DNA of 64,000 nt from Drosophila miranda (GCF_003369915.1 NW_022881603.1:41958624-42022623); one strand, 5' to 3'; positions 22,458 to 35,397 are shown, counted from the stretch's first letter. The notes: a model not told the origin generated them from the letters alone. Program-made: numbers and translations.

Positions 22458-24517
22458 CATCTGTTGAAATTTGCTCAACAATTTGCGGTCTGGTCAAGGG
22501 GCTGAGTGAGCTTGCGTGCTCGCTTCAATCAAGCGACGCATGCGCAATATTTTTTCGCTGTTGGCCAAGCTTCTGGAAAACTCTGCGATGCGATTGGGCA
22601 ACGCAGCGAATTCAATTGAATGCAATTTAAGTTCAGTCAATTGTGGAAGCAAGGTAGCAACGGAAATAGGAACAAGCTATCGGCCAGATCCAAATGTCTA
22701 GCTCTTTTTAGCCTGTACATCTCCAGAGAAGCAGGTAGCAGCAGTTACTAAAATTGCAAAAGAGGTAGGCAGTCAGCCAAAATTAATGGCAAAATGAGCT
22801 GCAAAGAAATTTGAACAATTTTCGCCATTTGTTGCAAGCTAGAAATTAATTAAAATGCACTAGGCGCACGCGGCACTGCAACAGCGGCAACATGCCATGA
22901 AAATGCACAATAACACATTTTCCGCGTTTCTGCAGCGGCAGCAGCGCAACTACAGTAAACGCATTTTATTAGCTACACATCCATACAACATGAATGTTTA
23001 CTTTGGGTTTTGTTTTTTGTTTTCTTTCATTTTTCCCCTTTTTATTCGCTTTCCTGCAGTTCGAACTTTATTATTTGAGGCACGTACGACGAAGCGCTGG
23101 ACAAAAGTGCAACGGCAACCAAGTCGGCCGACCATAGTGCAAATAAAAATAAAAAATTCAGAAAATACAGCACTGACCTGCAGAAGTATAGATACTCTTC
23201 CAGAGTGCGACGATCATTTGATATTTGTAAAGCCAATTGTTGGGCTTCGAATCTGCTTCTGAATGTACCACAAAGTTTTCCTGTTACACCTATTTATATT
23301 CTGAAAAATTGTCTATGATCGCTTAGACAGTCTTCGAGTATCTCAATTTGGCAGTGTGGAAACTTGCAACTCAACTCAACTTGTCATCCTGATCGAATTC
23401 ATATATACCCTCTGCGAGAGCATAACAATATTCTCTTTTACCCCACCCTACTGCATGCCTAACCTTTCGATGGGCCTGTGTCTATGTTGAAGCGGCGACA
23501 ACAACAACGACAACAACAACGACAACGACACCGACACCGACACCGACAACAACCAAAGTCAACGAACTTTGACGTCAGGCAGGCAGTAAAAGTCAGTTCT
23601 TTGTTTTTCTTGTTGTTGTGGCTGTTAGTGGCGCTGCCTGCTGGTGGGGGTGCTGCTGGTGGGAAAAATACATAGTAATATACAAGACGGGGCCCATTGT
23701 AATTGTTGCTGGTGCCGTGGATAGTGCAAATATACATAATCAAGCGCAAACAGACAGACATCGGTGGCATCGATACACCCATGATTAATGAAATGCAAAA
23801 TAAAAAAAACAACAACACATGAAAACATGAGCTTCAAATATTTGTGGGTACACGCTGCGTATACACAATACCCATTTTTCTGAACATTCACGCAGTACTT
23901 TTGTACTTTTTTGTTCAGAAAGCTGCCTATTAAATTTTCAATTTCTAAAAAATAACCTATAAAAAATCTCTGCTACTGATGCAAATATATAAGACTATAT
24001 AAAACTTACGAATAGAATCTCCAGGAGTGTCTAAAGCTTCGTTCTCTGAAGATAGCCTTCTGTTATTCTGAATAATTTCTAGAAAACACTCATTCGCGAA
24101 CGCCATTTAATTTGCACTCAATGAATTCGAAATCTTTATAATAGTTTTCTCTTTGCTCAAAATCAAAACATTATAGTATCACTATCTTACCCGGCAAACC
24201 ATTTTCCGCAGTGCTGAGAACTATTTCTGCTTCTCCAAACAATGTCTTTTTGTAGCATGAATTGAATGTGCGAATGGGCATGGAACATGTTTGAATTTGG
24301 ATCCGTGCCAATGAGCAAGCCGTTCAATGGTTCTGGTGGTGTCTCAATTTCTGGTATGTATGTAGTTGCACTTTTCCTGATGAGCAACACATGTCATCTG
24401 ACTCATGTTAGAATTTGATCTCACAGCACCAATCAGCACTTTCAGATGAGCGGAATATTAAAAATATGTCTCGTACTCTAATGCGGGACGAAGAAAAGAA
24501 GCGAATGTAAATGCTCG

Positions 24518-24925
24518 ATGAACTTGTTAATGTTGTCTTCTCTCTGTATAGAAACCTTTCAAAGTCATAAAACACGTAGCACACACACACACATACAAAT
24601 AGTCATCACCGCGCCAATTCCGCTCAAGGAGCTGATACGGGATAGGAAGGAGATACACGACACCACGCAGAACAGTGATGCAGAGGTGAAAGGAGTAGTA
24701 TGAATAGATTAAAGACGCTGGACCCACAAATGGGTCGTGCCATTCATCGTAGCGCATCCGAAGGTATGGGATGCAACCACTAAGTTTCCTGCAACAATAA
24801 TGCGGAAGCTTCGGATGGCAGGTAGGGCAAGGGGAGTGTCGCCGGAGTATGAAGGAATGGTTGTGCGAAGCAATGCTTTGCGGCCGTACCTAACTACACA
24901 GACCCTAAACATTTTTTTATATTAG
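24518..24925 (+). other. Coding-like stretch, unassigned
   Basis: Two plus-strand frames lie end to end (24518-24703 and 24737-24925). Text such as IPLKELIRDRKEIHDTT and FPATIMRKLRMAGRARG looks like protein rather than noise. They are in different phases and have no clear start or splice context. A decayed exon is possible; I recognise no family. Confidence 0.2.
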
Positions 24926-25378
24926 TATGATTTAGACAGGAATTACATACCTATTTGATAAAATGTACAAGTGTACACCGTGACACGAGAGTTTTTAGTA
25001 TTAGATGTAGTACTTTCATGGACCTCACTGTGCCACAGATATTGTTTCTAAGACTATCCAACGTGTGGGTTGACAACATTATCTGTTTATAAGCAACTTT
25101 ATCTATTGGAATAGACATACTGTCTACGCGAAGCTAAGAAAATTTGGTAACCCATTAGGATTTGCCGCCCAAAAAGTTATCTTATCCAAGAGCTGATAGA
25201 GAAATTAAATACAGAAAGACAGAGGGGCACGACAATGATAAACTTTATTTATTATATAATTTATCGACTTTTCCAATTGCTAAATACAATAATATATCAT
25301 TATCCATAGACTAAAATACGCAATGTAACTATATCTATGTTTATGTGTACATATATAGGTATATTTATATATATATAT

Positions 25379-26073
25379 AATTAAATATGCGACACTTCAG
25401 TTTACGTTTTAAAAAAAGTTTTATTCTTCACTTAAACTTTGGCGTACATTGATTAGTTATTTCCCCGACGATGACTGAGGTCTGAAGTCTTGAACGGAAT
25501 TAACTTTGGTTGAATTCTCCGACGGTGTCGCGATTGACGTTTGTCTTGAACAGAACTCAGTTGGCTTCTTAGATGCAGACTATTTATATTATGATGCTCG
25601 GTTTGGGATTCGGATTTGGATTCGGAGGCGTTGGCTTCGACTTCGGCTTCGGAGATGGAGTACGTGACTCGATCGATATGTGGGAAAGGCGGCTTTTGAT
25701 GAAAGGCTTCCGCTGCGTATGATCGGTGTTGCATTACTTGGGGGTGGCTGAGAATAGGGCCTCTGAATGGTCAGCTAGGATGGTGTGATTCTTGAGAATC
25801 GATTCGTAATTGATCTCTGAAGAGTGGCGTGATTCTGGTGCGGCTGGATTCTAGTGCGGCTGGATTCTAGGGCGGCATCTATTGTTTTATGTTCAACTTC
25901 CAGTTTAGGGTGTTTGTTTACATTGCCTGCAATCGGCTGCGCGTGGTCCATTTGGAGCGTGAGATTGTTTATGAGGGTTCGAAGCTGAGGGTGTCGTATT
26001 GTTTATAGTATTGTAGGTGCAGGTAATAGACATAGACAAGGGTATGCGGAGCATGGACTATAGATATGTCACT
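25379..26073 (-). repeat. 3' LTR of the env-bearing element
   Basis: 695 bp, repeated with small differences at 32840-33493 plus 40067-40100. It starts (minus strand) AGTGACATATC and ends TTTAATT. The two copies differ by scattered substitutions and short indels, so the insertion is not brand new. Confidence 0.85.
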
Positions 26074-26081
26074 CCCCCATT
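26074..26081 (-). other. Polypurine tract next to the 3' LTR
   Basis: The minus strand reads AATGGGGG immediately before the LTR start AGTGACAT, the expected primer site for plus-strand DNA synthesis in this element group. Confidence 0.7.
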
Positions 26082-26100
26082 GTTAGATTTAAGCCTGTGC

Positions 26101-27624
26101 TCAGGCGATTATCCTTGGATATAGTTCAGGTGCGTCTAAAACTGTGCCTGCTGGGGATTCCTCGTCTTCGTCTAAGGGGGTTTCTATGTGCGGGTCGGGT
26201 TTAAGCTTTTTGCTTTTACTTAGATTAAACAATTTGTAGGTTAATCCTATTATGATTATGACAAATAGTAGTATTAAGCTTACATGTAATACATTATTTA
26301 ATCGCGTATTTTCTATTACGATTTCTTTGGTTTGCAAATAAGACAATGGTTTAATTTTTGTTACGTTATTGTTGATGTAGATGCTTTGTGCAAATTCTGG
26401 TATGGAGTTGGATATTAAGAATTCGTTTAACTGTACACTGCAATTATGTATTTTTATTAATGCGTTACCTTCTACTTTTATTTCTTGGTTTAGGCAATCT
26501 TGGTTTAATATGGTTTTTGGTAATTTCCAAGTTAACAATATATTGGGTTCTATGAAACTTATTTGAAAGTTTTGGTGTGCTTTGGTGTATGGATATTTTG
26601 TTTCTACTTGTTTGACTATTCCTGAAATACATTCGTCATTTATTTTTCGTTTTGATTCTTTTTCATATACCTCGTTTTCTAGAACGTAATAATTGTTTTG
26701 CGTTAGGTCAGTGAGGATGTTATTATCTTCATCTGGATATGGGACAATTTTAAGTATAGGAATATTTCTGATCTCTCGTGGGATGTTGGAAATTATTAGT
26801 ATTTCGTTAGTGTCTGATTTCAACCAGGTAGATGTTTTGATATTTAATAATTTCTCTGAATCGATGTGTTTCAGGTAATCCTGCCTCAATAATTTTGGAT
26901 TTAAGATCCCTAATCTTGTTAGCTGCATGCCTTATTCAATATCCTCTATGTACGCTGTAAAATGTTGAAGGTTAAATATTAATATCTCTAATTGCTTTTT
27001 TCTATCATTATCCTTGTTTAATTTATTGACAACTTCTATGCCAGAATTTACTGCTTGAATTACTAAGTTTAATTCGTTAGCTTGAACACTGTAGCTAGCC
27101 AGATTGTTTATTTTCCCTTCTAATTCGACTTTATCATCTTGAACTAATGTTCCAAATAGATATTTATATACTGTGCCTACTGCATTTATAAGGCCTCTTT
27201 TGTTTCTTTTGGCTATTTTGATGCCGTTGAATTCACGTTGCAATTTCTCGACAAATAATTGAACTTGGATTTCGTTATTAAATTGGGTTGCCTGTTCTAG
27301 TAAACTCTGATATGTTTCATCTGTTCTTGTTATATTAATTGTTAGATAATGGTATTCATAATTAATGGGTATGTTAATGGTATTTGTTTTGAATATGAGA
27401 TATCCATTCCTTGAGTTGATGGGATCTATCTCTATATTCTGTCCGGAAGACTGTAGGACGGTAAACATTAGTAAGATTATAATCTTAATCATGTTGTAGC
27501 TCCGGATTCCCAGTACTCTCTTCGGGTACTCTGCAATTATCGTATTTACTTTTATTAGATTTTTTCTTTCTTTGGAATTTCGTTTTATAGTGGGTGATTT
27601 TCCTCCCTCTATTTTTCTCTTCAA
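26101..27624 (-). pseudogene. Env-like gene, split by a frame change
   Basis: Two frames abut at about 26930: 27624-26932 and 26928-26101, with a frame change between them. The first holds a hydrophobic segment (residues about 46-60), then a basic cleavage-type site KRNKR followed by GLINAVG, the fusion-peptide-like start typical of insect errantivirus Env proteins. The second ends with a membrane anchor (LILLFVIIIIGL) and a short acidic tail. The arrangement fits a membrane fusion glycoprotein (family knowledge). The break makes this copy non-functional as it stands. The first frame also overlaps the end of pol, as is common in this group. Confidence 0.75.
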
Positions 27625-30600
27625 AGTGCTTTTCGTCTACCTGCCTAATTTCCCCTGTTCTTTTGAACGGGTTGGTTGTTTTTGTTTTAACTAGGGGTGC
27701 ATTCTTGTAGCGTGTGTCTACTTCAAAGTCGATTCTATCGTTATTCAAATGATTGATCTTCCTAACTTTATTCAGTTGGGTGTTATAATTTGGTAGTCCG
27801 GCGTACAGGAAGATATCAGCTGGGGATCTTTTTGTAGTATTATGAACCGTTTTATGGTTATAAGTGTATAGAATTAACTCGAATTTTGTGAGCTTGTTTT
27901 CTATGTTATCCTCACTTGAAATGATTCTTAATTTTTCATTGATCGTTTTATGTAGTCGTTCTACATCAGAAACTCCGTTTTTACTGGTGGTGATTTCGAT
28001 TTTCACATTTTCCGAATTCAACCATGCTTGCAATGCTGCGCACATAAAGGCTGAATCTTTGTCGGCTTTAATTCCCTGTGGCTTGCCCATTTCGTTAAAG
28101 ACTTTTATGATGGCTCTCTTGGTTTCTAACCAGTCACGACACTTAACTTATACAAGGGTAGCGAATTTAGAATATACATCAATGCATGATAGGAATTGTT
28201 GATTGCCTACCAAATAGAAATCCATGACATACTTTTCTCTGATATTTTGTATTTCAGGGGTGATTTCGAAGGTTAGATTGGTGTTACGATGCTCAGTTTT
28301 AGCAACGTTGCACGTAGGACATTCATTGATAATATTTTGGATTAACTTTTGATAATCGGGGTAGTAGAATTTTCCTTTAAACCAATTAGTGGTCTTTTCG
28401 ATACCTGGGTGAAGTAGCTCTTTATGATTCTTCAATATTTGTTCTTTGAATTCGGAGTAGTTCGGAATATTTATGAGTTTGGTACTGGATTTAATCAGTT
28501 TAGTGAAGTGATTTGGACTGATTATCTCCAGGAATGCCCTTTGGAACAGTGGGAAGTCTACTTCGTTATGGAAATATAGTGCACTCTTTTTGGTACACAC
28601 ATATTCCTTTATTATATCTTTTGCTAATGATTCTGTCATTTTGGTATATGTGATTTTTATCAGTATCTTGTGGAAATAGTGGGATGTTTCTACCTTATCC
28701 TCATTACCTTTAATCAGTTCTATTTGCCTATTATAGTAATTGATTGGTCTCTCTGTAAGTGGAATATAATTTGTATTATCTTCTTGCGCGCTATGGACCG
28801 TTGCACAATCACTATTAATGGTTTCCCCAAGTAGGTTTTCGTTAATCTTTACTCTTGATAGCGCATCGGCTACATGGTTCTCCTTTCCGGGTAAATATTT
28901 TATTTTGAAGTCAAATTCATTTAATTTGATCTTCCATCGTTGTAGCTTCATATTTGGTTCCTTGAGGTTATTCAACCAAATCAAGGGTTTGTGATCACTC
29001 AATATCTCAAACGTTCTACCAAACAGGTATGATCTGAAACACTTAGTTACTTGATTTCGTGTTCGTTTAAGGTTCTACTTGCTTAGCAGATTGGTTTGTG
29101 GTCTTGCGACAACACTGCTCCTAATGCAATGTTACTTGCATCGGTTGTTACCGTGAACATTTTGTTGAAATCTGGGAATGCGAGGATGGGGTCTGAGGTG
29201 ATAAGTACTTTCAATTTTTCGAAGGCCTCGACGTATTTTTCCTCTGTTGGGTCTATGACTGCTCGTTTCTTTAATTTGAGTGTCATAGGTTTTGCTATAT
29301 TAGCGAAGTTGGGAATGAATTTCCTATAGAATCCACATAAACCTATGAATGATTTTATTTTTGTGGTTGTATTGGGTATTGGGAAGTTTATTATGGCAGA
29401 TATTTTCTTTGGATTAGGAACTATGCCGTTAGTTGTTACTACATGGCCTAGGAATTCCGTTTCTTTCTTCAGGAATTCACACTTATCCATTTGTAGCTTT
29501 AAGTTGGCGTCTCTCAACTTTCCAAATACTCTCCTTAGTGACAACAGGTGTTCTTCCAATGAAGTGGAAAATATAATGATGTCGTCTAAGTATACGAGGC
29601 AATCTTTGAAGATTAACTCTTCTAGCAGATTGTTCATACATCTTTGGAAGGTAGCGGGGGCAGTGGTTAGCCCAAAGGGCATACGAGTGAACTCGTAATG
29701 ACCATGCTTCGTGGAGAAGGCTGTTTTTGGGATTGAGCTAGGTTCCATAGGAATTTGATGGAATCCCTTAGCTAAATCGATTGTTGTGAAATATTGGCAC
29801 CTACCTAGTTTATCTAGTATTTCGTCCATTCTGGGTGTAGGAAATTTATCCTTTATTGTCACCTCGTTTAGACTTCTATAATCTACTACCATACGATATT
29901 TCTGCTTTCCTGAAGCATCTATTTTCTTTGGTATCATAGCGATGGGTGCACAATAGGGAGAGTTCGACTTACGAATGATTCCCTGTCTAATCATATCTTT
30001 GATTTGTTGTGTCACTTCTTGATCGTGTATTTGAGCATATTTATATGGTCGACGATATACAGGATCTTCGTGATGGGTTTTAATTTCGTGCTTTATAGTA
30101 CTAGTGAAGGTCAAAATGTCACCTTCTTTATACTGCACGTCCTTAAATTCATAGAGAACTTTCTTTAGTTTCTCCTTTTTTTCGTCATTTAAATGTTCCA
30201 ACCTTAGCTGGTTGCATTCCCTTAATTCATTATCTAATGCGGAAGCGAAGTATTGCTCTCCTTCAGGAGATGGGTCAAGGCACTTAGGTGTAGTTATATC
30301 TTCCTTTGAAGATGGCTTAACACCTTTGTGTGCGGTCTTGCCGACGGCAATTGGTTCTCCACTTTGGATGATTGGGTATGACCTTTCTCCTAACGTTACC
30401 GTTTCATTTCGGTAATAGATGACTGCTTTGCTGGCCATCAAATATTCTCTGCCTAAGAGTATGTCATAATTTTCAGAAAAATTATGAATATAAAATTTTT
30501 GTTTTGTCGGACAGTTTTTGGTTGCATTACGTGTAAGGCTCTGAGTCAGACGGACGGGTCCATTGATGGTAAGGACGGTGAGGTTGTCGCTATCGACTTT

Positions 30601-30660
30601 GGAATCTGTATAGTTTTCTTTTATTATATTTATTGACGATCCCGAGTCCGCGATACCTCT
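27485..30660 (-). pseudogene. pol of the env-bearing element: protease, RT, RNase H, integrase; broken
   Basis: The protease active site reads ADSGSS at about 30640-30655, directly beside repeat D. The main frame (30441-29083) carries reverse transcriptase with VDYRSLN, MPFGLTTAPATFQ and the YLDD box. After an interruption near 29003-29082, 29002-28148 carries the RNase H end (ADALSRV), an HH-CC zinc-binding region (CPTCNVAK) and the start of integrase. A further frame break near 28100 leads to 28090-27485 with the rest of the integrase core (the GVSDVERLHKTINEKLR region). At least two breaks plus the inserted repeat make the copy defective. Confidence 0.82.
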
Positions 30661-30664
30661 TAAT

Positions 30665-31668
30665 TATACCCGATACTCAAAATGAGTATTGGGGTATATT
30701 AGATTTGTGGTAAAAGTGGATGTGTGTAACGTCCAGAAGGAATCGTTTCAGCGCCTAGTGCTCAAAGACTATAAGAGCTAGAGCAACGATGTTTTGGATC
30801 CAGACTTCTGTGATATGTCACTGCTACAAAAATATTTCAAAACTTCGCCCCGCCCACTTCCGCCCCCACAAAGGATGAAAATCTGTGGCATCCACATTTT
30901 TAAAGATACGATAAAAACAAAAACGCAGAATCAGTGAGGATGACCATATCTTCTACAGTGCAAAATCTGAACCAGAGCGTATAATGATTATAGCCAGAAT
31001 CAAGAAAACAATTTCATTCTTTCTCGCTCTGTCTCTCTCTAACACACAGATTTCATGGTCGGTTTTGTCAATTGCAAAATATGAGTTCAAGGATCTCAGA
31101 ACCTATAAGAGCCAGAGCAACCAAATTTGGTATCCACACTCCTGTGATATCGGACCTTGACCGTTTCGTGTCCAAATTTCGCCACACCCCCTTCCGCCCC
31201 CGCAAAGGACGAAAGTCTGGGGCATCCACAAATCTCAGAGACTATTAAGGCTAGAGTAACCAAATTTGGTATCCGCACTTCTGTTAGATCTCACTATAAA
31301 ACGTATATCTCAGAATTTCGCCCCACCCCCTTCCGCCCCCACAAAAGACGAAAATCTGTTGCATCCACAATATTGCACAGTCGAGAAAACTAAAAACACA
31401 GAATCATAGATAATGACCATATCTATCAGATTGCTGAATCTGGATCAGATCGGATCATTTTTGTAGCCAAAAGCAAGAAATCAATTTTCAGTGGCTACGC
31501 AGCGCCCGATGTCACGCTCAGACTGATTTTCTGTCTCTCTCGCACGCACTCTTTGTCGTGTGGTTCAATATTAGCGGCGTCTGCCGCAGGAGAGCCATAC
31601 TGACTTAGTATCGGGTATAACTGTAGAGTTGCGGTGTCCGCAGCAACTCACAACGTTCCACCTCGTTT
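30665..31668 (+). mobile_element. Dispersed repeat, copy D, nested in the LTR element
   Basis: It starts TATACCCGATACTC and ends CCTCGTT, with the internal AGTATCGGGTATA at about 31607-31619 as in copy A. It lies between gag and the protease active site of the host element. Reading the host frame across the insertion shows that the phase is preserved when the repeat alone is removed. This makes a natural empty-site test for the repeat's true ends. Confidence 0.78.
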
Positions 31669-31688
31669 TTTATTATTTACGATTATTT

Positions 31689-32633
31689 CTATATATGGTC
31701 TTCCTCGATTTCTTCCGAGGCACTCTGCTGAAAATTTACATCCATTTTCATTTGTCCGCTTTGGCTTTCCCTAGATCGTTTGACTGGCTGATTTGGTGCA
31801 CTGCTACCTGCCTGAGTCTGATTGATTTGATAGTTTGTGTGATTCTGTACTCTGCCCTGGTTTAAGGAATTTCCAAATTCGTTAAATAATCCTTTATTAT
31901 TTACGGCATTATTTCCTGAATTATTTCGATTCGATCCATGATTATTTCTGGAAGTACTTGGGTTTTGATTGTTATAATCGTTACTACTATAGCGAGGGTA
32001 ATAAGTTCCAACATTCCTACGATTGTTATTTCCGTTTCTTGAATGTTCGTGATTCTTGTTATCAGTTACGAAATTTTCGTAGATTCCTAACTCTTGAGCT
32101 GATTTTTCTAGATTAGCCATAGTAGAAATGTCTTTCTTTGCTAAAATGATGAACAGTTTATTGGGTAGAGCATCTTCTATGGTATGTCTGGTGGCATTTG
32201 CCAGAGCGTTTTTAAAGATTATCTTATTTTCTGGGCTAGTCTCCAGGTTTAGTTTACTTACTATAACATTTGACTTAATTTCTAGTTCCTCTACGAACTT
32301 ACGAATATTCCCATTGAATTTGGTGTCGTGTAATTGTTGTAGCAGCGTTTCGTATGGAGTGTGGTTGTTGAATTTGCTGATTAGGGCTGCTTTTAGATCG
32401 GTCCAGGTGTTGGGTTGAAGGCTTTGTGATAAAAGTTGTGCTCGTCCGCACAGTTTACCCTCAGTGGCTCCGTACATGATGCTTTGTTGCCGGATGTCTT
32501 CTGTTGAGTACAATTCGGAGATGTACTCGATCCTACTTATGAACGAGCTTAGGCGTTCTTGGCATCCGTCGTATGGTGGAATTTGCCTGATTGACTTCAA
32601 GGCTTGGTTCAGGTGTATTTCTGTTAGCGGCAT
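31689..32633 (-). CDS. gag of the env-bearing element
   Basis: 314 codons, open throughout. It has the layout of 17.6/297-type Gag: a helical capsid-like N-terminal two-thirds and an Asn/Arg/Gly-rich C-terminus (HSRNGNNNRRN) in place of zinc knuckles. It stops just before repeat D. In this group pol is reached by a -1 frameshift near the gag end; the pol phase is indeed open across the gag stop here. Confidence 0.75.
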   Translation of the reverse strand: MPLTEIHLNQALKSIRQIPPYDGCQERLSSFISRIEYISELYSTEDIRQQSIMYGATEGKLCGRAQLLSQSLQPNTWTDLKAALISKFNNHTPYETLLQQLHDTKFNGNIRKFVEELEIKSNVIVSKLNLETSPENKIIFKNALANATRHTIEDALPNKLFIILAKKDISTMANLEKSAQELGIYENFVTDNKNHEHSRNGNNNRRNVGTYYPRYSSNDYNNQNPSTSRNNHGSNRNNSGNNAVNNKGLFNEFGNSLNQGRVQNHTNYQINQTQAGSSAPNQPVKRSRESQSGQMKMDVNFQQSASEEIEEDHI

Positions 32634-32839
32634 GTTGGTTTTTTTTTATTTATTTATTTTTTTTTTTTCTAATATTAATTGAGTTTCAATAGTGTAGATT
32701 CTTTGGCGGATCTCTTTAGTATTAGCGTTACTTTTCCTCTGATCACTGTAGGTTATTACGCACTGTAATTGTCACTACGCCAATTGATCGTCTTAAAAAA
32801 AAAGGATTCACTTTTAACTGAGATCCTACCGACTGCGTC

Positions 32840-33493
32840 AATTAAATATGCGACACTTCAGTTTACGTTTTAAAAAGGTTTTATTCTTTCACTTAAACTT
32901 AGCGTACATTAGTTATTTCCCCGACGATGACTGAGGTCTGAAGTCTTGAACGGAATTAACTTTGGTTGAATTCTCCGACGGTGTCGCGATTGACGTTTGT
33001 CTTGAACAGAACTGAGTTGGCTTCTTAGATGCAGACTATTTATATTATGATGCTCGGTTTGGGATTCGGATTTGGATTCGGAGGCGTTGGCTACGACTTC
33101 GGCTTCGGAGATGGAGTACGTGACTCGATCGATATGTGGGAAAGGCGGGAGTTGGTGAACGGCTTCCGCTGCGTATGATCGGTGTTGCATTACTTGGGGG
33201 TGGCTGAAAATAGGGCCTCTGATTGGTCAGCTAGGATGGTGTGATTCTTGAGAATCGATTCGTAATTGATCTCTGAAGAGTGGCGTGATTCTAGTGCGGC
33301 TGGATTCTAGTGCGGCTGGATTCTAGGGCGGCATCTATTGTTTTATGTTCAACTTCCAGTTTAGGGTGTTTGTTTACATTGCCTGCAATCGGCTGCGCGT
33401 GGTCCATTTCGAGCGTGAGATTGTTTATGAGGGTTCGAAGCTGAGGGTGTCGTATTGTTTATAGTATTGTGGGTGCAGGGTAATATACATAGA
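32840..33493 (-). repeat. 5' LTR of the env-bearing element, main part
   Basis: Matches the 3' LTR from its AATT end onward. It stops at CATAGA, where the BEL/Pao element begins. The missing 34 bp of the LTR (AAGGGTATGCGGAGC to GTCACT) lie on the far side at 40067-40100. Confidence 0.85.
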
Positions 33494-33788
33494 CGGAAGA
33501 CTTTTTTCAAAAAAAACAAACGTGATGATGACTCCGGTCCAGCGGGCTCTAGTTTCGGTTTTACCTTAAATTGTCAGGTAATGTATGACTAAAAAAAACA
33601 AGTGCTCGACTTCAAAGCATTTATTGGACTGGTCGCAGCCAGAGATAGCAAAAAACTCCCCGACTCCACCGTCGAGCCGATCTTGAATGCGCAGAGAGCA
33701 GTACAAGAGCGCGGCGTGTGAGAGCAAAAGCTCTGCTCACAACATCGCACACGCTACGATAGAGTAATTACGATCGTCTGCTGCAACA
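33494..33788 (-). repeat. 3' LTR of the BEL/Pao element (terminally truncated)
   Basis: Begins TGTTGCAGCAGACG on the minus strand and ends GTCTTCCG. The other LTR continues with AATTTTCA. The last eight bases are therefore missing here. Confidence 0.85.
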
Positions 33789-33825
33789 TTCCGGCCCCGT
33801 TGAAGACCTCCGGTGCTTCAACCGT

Positions 33826-35397
33826 CTATTGGCAGTTTTGCCAATTTGTGTATGGGCGTTTAATTACGCCCGCGGGTGTTCGCACCTCGGCGACGCGCAC
33901 TCTCCCATCTTCTCCCTTGATTGCGGCCACCACTCGTCCTGTGGTCCACTTCTGTGGCGGTGTGTTGTCCTCGTGGACGAGCACTAGACAGCCAATGTCC
34001 AAGTCTGGCCCTTTGGTAGCCCACTGGTGACGCTTCTGCAGGCTGACCAGGTAGTCCTTGGACCAGCCCTGCCAAAACTGCTGCTTGAGCGCTGACATCA
34101 TTCGCCACCGCTTCAAGTACGCGAAGCTTTCCCTGCTGCATCTGTCGTCGTGATCTGATTCGGGCGGCAGCGAAAGAAGCGGCTTCCCGATCAGCAGGTG
34201 CCCTGGCGTTAGCGCTTCTCCATCGCTGGGATCGTTGCCTGGGGACGCGATTGGCCGGGAGTTGAGAAGAGCCTCTACCTCTAACAGGTGGGTGCACAGC
34301 TCGTCCGCGGTGAGCTTGGCGTTGCCCACTCCGCGTACCAACCTCTGCTTGGCTGATTTGACGGCTGCCTCCCACAATCCGCCGAAGTGTGGTGCTCTCG
34401 GTGGTATGAAACACCACTCGACGCCTTGGCGCGCTGCGTACGCCTTGAGCCGGTCCTGGTCCCTCTGGTACGCTTGATGCAGCTCGTTCAGCACCTTGCT
34501 CGCGCCCACGAAGTTGGTGGCGTTGTCGCTGTACACCTTCTCCGGAAGGCCTCTTCTCCCGATGAACCTTTTAAAAACAGATAAAAAACTATCAGTGGAC
34601 AAATCTGCTACAAGCTCCAGGTGAACAGCCTTTGATACAAAGCAGACGAAGACGGCTACATATGTCTTAATAGGGGGCCTGCCGCGAATCTTGAGAGACA
34701 CGTAGAATGGGCCGCAGAAATCTACCCCACAAATCAAAAAGGGCCGAGCTCTTCGCACTCTATCAGCTGGCAGGTTTCCCATGATCTGTCCCTGTAGGAC
34801 TGGCTTGTATCGGAAGCAGTGCACACAATTTCTCAGGATCCTTGTACATGCTTCTCGAGCATTGATTAGCCATATCTGCTGCCTTAGCAACGAAACCATG
34901 ACTTTGGCGCCTGCATGGTAGTGAGTCCGATGCAAATTGCGAAGATAAAGCGTCACGAACTGCGACTTTTGCGACAGCAGCAGAGGAAATTTGGCGTCAT
35001 ACGGAATCTCTGCGTTGAGCAACCTTCCTCCCACTCGAATCAGTCGCAGCGTTACTCCGTCGAGTTCGCTCGTATGTATGAACGGGTTTAGTCGTTGAAG
35101 ATGCGGTGACAGGATTTCCGACCTCGCTAGCCTTTGGAATTCTGGTCCCAACTCGTGTCTTTGGACTACTTCTACCAGCCTTAGAAATGAGACCTTAAGT
35201 TCTTTGGCTGACAGAACGACCTCTCGACTACGCTTTCTTCCTTGTAGGAACCGGTTTACATATGCCATAATCCGAAGCAATTTCTCAAAGGAAGAGCATC
35301 TTTCAATCAACTCGATGAAATCATTGGCCTGACACTTTGCCACTGAATGTGTTGCCAAACACTTCTTGTTTTCCGACCGTTCCATTTCTGGGGACAA
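33826..35397 (-). pseudogene. BEL/Pao integrase region, in a separate frame from Gag-Pol
   Basis: 523 open codons. An HH-CC zinc-binding region (HRTHYHAGAK and CVHCFRYKP) leads into the integrase core with GVDFCGP (first catalytic Asp), SDNATNFVG (second Asp) and FGGLWEAAVKSAK (Glu). A C-terminal tail GVIKRPYTNWQ follows, as usual for BEL integrases. The frame changes in the 58 bp before it, so it is cut off from the upstream polyprotein. With a single clear break this copy is nearly intact. Confidence 0.8.

Larger units (their letters stand above)
20735..25378. other. Gene-poor block between the Or gene and the transposon nest
   Basis: No recognised complete gene. It holds an ATCGATCGATTGATCGATCG palindromic tract near 21344-21362, a GACAAC/GACACC simple repeat at about 23490-23560, a possible exon at 22290-22457, and coding-like text near 24600-24925. 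Promoter or enhancer sequence for the Or gene may lie in the first kilobase. Confidence 0.35.

Noticed and set aside
23478-23675. Gln/Arg-rich frame
   Set aside because: Translation of a GACAAC/GACACC simple repeat.
34235-34584. Plus-strand frames inside the BEL element
   Set aside because: Antisense of the integrase coding sequence.
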